Made by a program: the position numbers and the translations under genes. This document shows positions 5,589 to 6,167 of a stretch of 6,167 nt of DNA, piece after piece; within the stretch, counting starts at the first letter, position 1; every line of letters begins with the position of its first letter. The DNA is from Bacillota bacterium (GTDB lineage Bacteria > Bacillota > Clostridia > Oscillospirales > Acutalibacteraceae): positions 1-6,167 of the forward strand of contig JAEZFF010000068.1 in NCBI GenBank assembly GCA_023417635.1, written 5' to 3'. The notes under the pieces are model-generated. The model saw only the letters and a program-made list of their open reading frames with translations. It did not search any database and had not been told where the DNA came from.

Positions 5589-6089
5589 ATGGAGAAGAAA
5601 AACCTCAGAAAAACAGAGGGGGCGCCGCTTTACCTTGGGCTGGCAGCGGCGGTTCTTCTGCTGGTAAGCATGATTCTGAAGTCCGGCGTTTCAACGGCTT
5701 ACACAAACCTGCTTTTAGCAGCGCGGGGATTTACCACCACTGTAAGCCAACCTACAGTTCTAATTGGATCCATTATTGGATTCATCGTCTACCCCGGCAT
5801 TTTTTTGATTCTTTTGCTGGTCAGCGTCGGCAAACCCAAAAGGGGAACCGCGTTCTGCGTCGTCTGGATTGTATTTTCAGTACTGGGAACGCTTGGCAGC
5901 CTGTATAGCCTTTTCGCGGTAGATGCTCAGCTGAAAGTGCTTTCCACTCAGCTTGTACCGGGCGGGTATTATCTGTTTACACTATTATCTCTTGTAGGAA
6001 ATATTTGCGTTTTGGTTTCCTGCATTCTGCTTCTGCAGCGCCTTAAAAAGCCTCAGGAAGTGCCAGCTGGCAGCACAGCAAATCAATAA
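5589..6089 (+). CDS. Unrecognised small membrane protein with four predicted helices
   Basis: I do not recognise a family for this 166-residue protein. It has a short charged N-terminus (MEKKNLRKTEG), then hydrophobic segments at about 13-31, 57-79, 87-110 and 124-149, and a hydrophilic tail with Lys and Pro (RLKKPQEVPAGSTANQ), so both ends are probably cytoplasmic. The loop between helices 2 and 3 (GKPKRG) is basic, which also points inside. The loop of about 25 residues between helices 1 and 2 and the short loop between 3 and 4 would be outside. No catalytic or metal-binding motif is visible. It is expressed from a perfect-consensus promoter, is monocistronic, and ends at a strong terminator. 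It is divergent from the exporter operon and shares its control region. An accessory role beside the exporter is possible, as YknW, also a small polytopic protein, is for Bacillus YknXYZ, but sequence homology was not demonstrated. Confidence 0.85.
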   Translation: MEKKNLRKTEGAPLYLGLAAAVLLLVSMILKSGVSTAYTNLLLAARGFTTTVSQPTVLIGSIIGFIVYPGIFLILLLVSVGKPKRGTAFCVVWIVFSVLGTLGSLYSLFAVDAQLKVLSTQLVPGGYYLFTLLSLVGNICVLVSCILLLQRLKKPQEVPAGSTANQ

Positions 6090-6108
6090 AATCTACATAG
6101 GAAGCAAA

Positions 6109-6143
6109 GGCTCCATCCCAGTGCACGGGATGGAGCCTTTTTT
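6109..6143 (+). terminator. Strong intrinsic terminator after the small membrane gene
   Basis: A perfect 11-bp stem (GGCTCCATCCC with GGGATGGAGCC) closes a seven-base loop AGTGCAC and is followed by six T. The three A just before the stem can extend it by pairing with the first T residues. It starts 19 nt after the TAA stop. Confidence 0.94.
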
Positions 6144-6167
6144 CAGCCTGCGTTAATTTTGATTTAT

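Noticed and set aside
5519..5908. 129-codon frame whose ATG falls at the predicted transcription start, suggesting a leaderless gene
   Set aside because: It overlaps the small membrane gene out of frame for most of its length, the encoded sequence lacks hydrophobic or domain structure, and the strong ribosome site at 5572 serves the other frame.

Overview
The window looks like a chromosomal contig end from a low-to-medium GC Firmicute, probably a Clostridia-class anaerobe. The grounds are strong sigma-A type promoters, AGGAGG-like ribosome binding sites, intrinsic terminators with U-tracts, and a MacA/MacB-like exporter built in the Gram-positive style: a membrane-anchored adaptor, a separate ATPase and a separate permease, with no outer-membrane channel gene. 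Genus cannot be fixed from the sequence alone.

Layout from left to right. Bases 1-45 are low-complexity C/A homopolymers at the very edge, probably an assembly or sequencing artefact. Bases 59-1108 (minus) encode a 349-residue polytopic membrane protein of the lysylphosphatidylglycerol-synthase transmembrane (flippase-like) family. It is divergently transcribed from an unrecognised 183-residue soluble protein at 1280-1831 (plus); the 171-base gap between them holds a promoter for each side. The plus-strand gene ends at a very strong hairpin terminator (1867-1900), where it converges with the efflux operon.

The efflux operon occupies 1919-5277 on the minus strand, transcribed adaptor (458 aa), ATPase (240 aa, GTG start), permease (421 aa). 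The genes lie 3 nt apart and then overlap by 10 nt, so they should be co-translated. The three proteins would form an ATP-driven exporter of the MacAB / Bacillus YknXYZ type, with peptides or amphipathic antimicrobials as the likeliest cargo (inference).

A 311-base divergent control region (5278-5588) separates this operon from a small four-helix membrane protein (5589-6089, plus). It holds a good sigma-A promoter for the exporter, a 24-bp imperfect palindrome lying across its predicted transcription start (a likely repressor operator), and a perfect-consensus extended -10 promoter for the small membrane gene. That gene ends at a second strong terminator (6109-6143).

No RNA genes, insertion sequences, CRISPR arrays or integration sites were seen. 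The most interesting parts are the operator architecture of the exporter operon, the divergently paired four-helix protein (a candidate accessory partner), and the unrecognised 183-residue protein.
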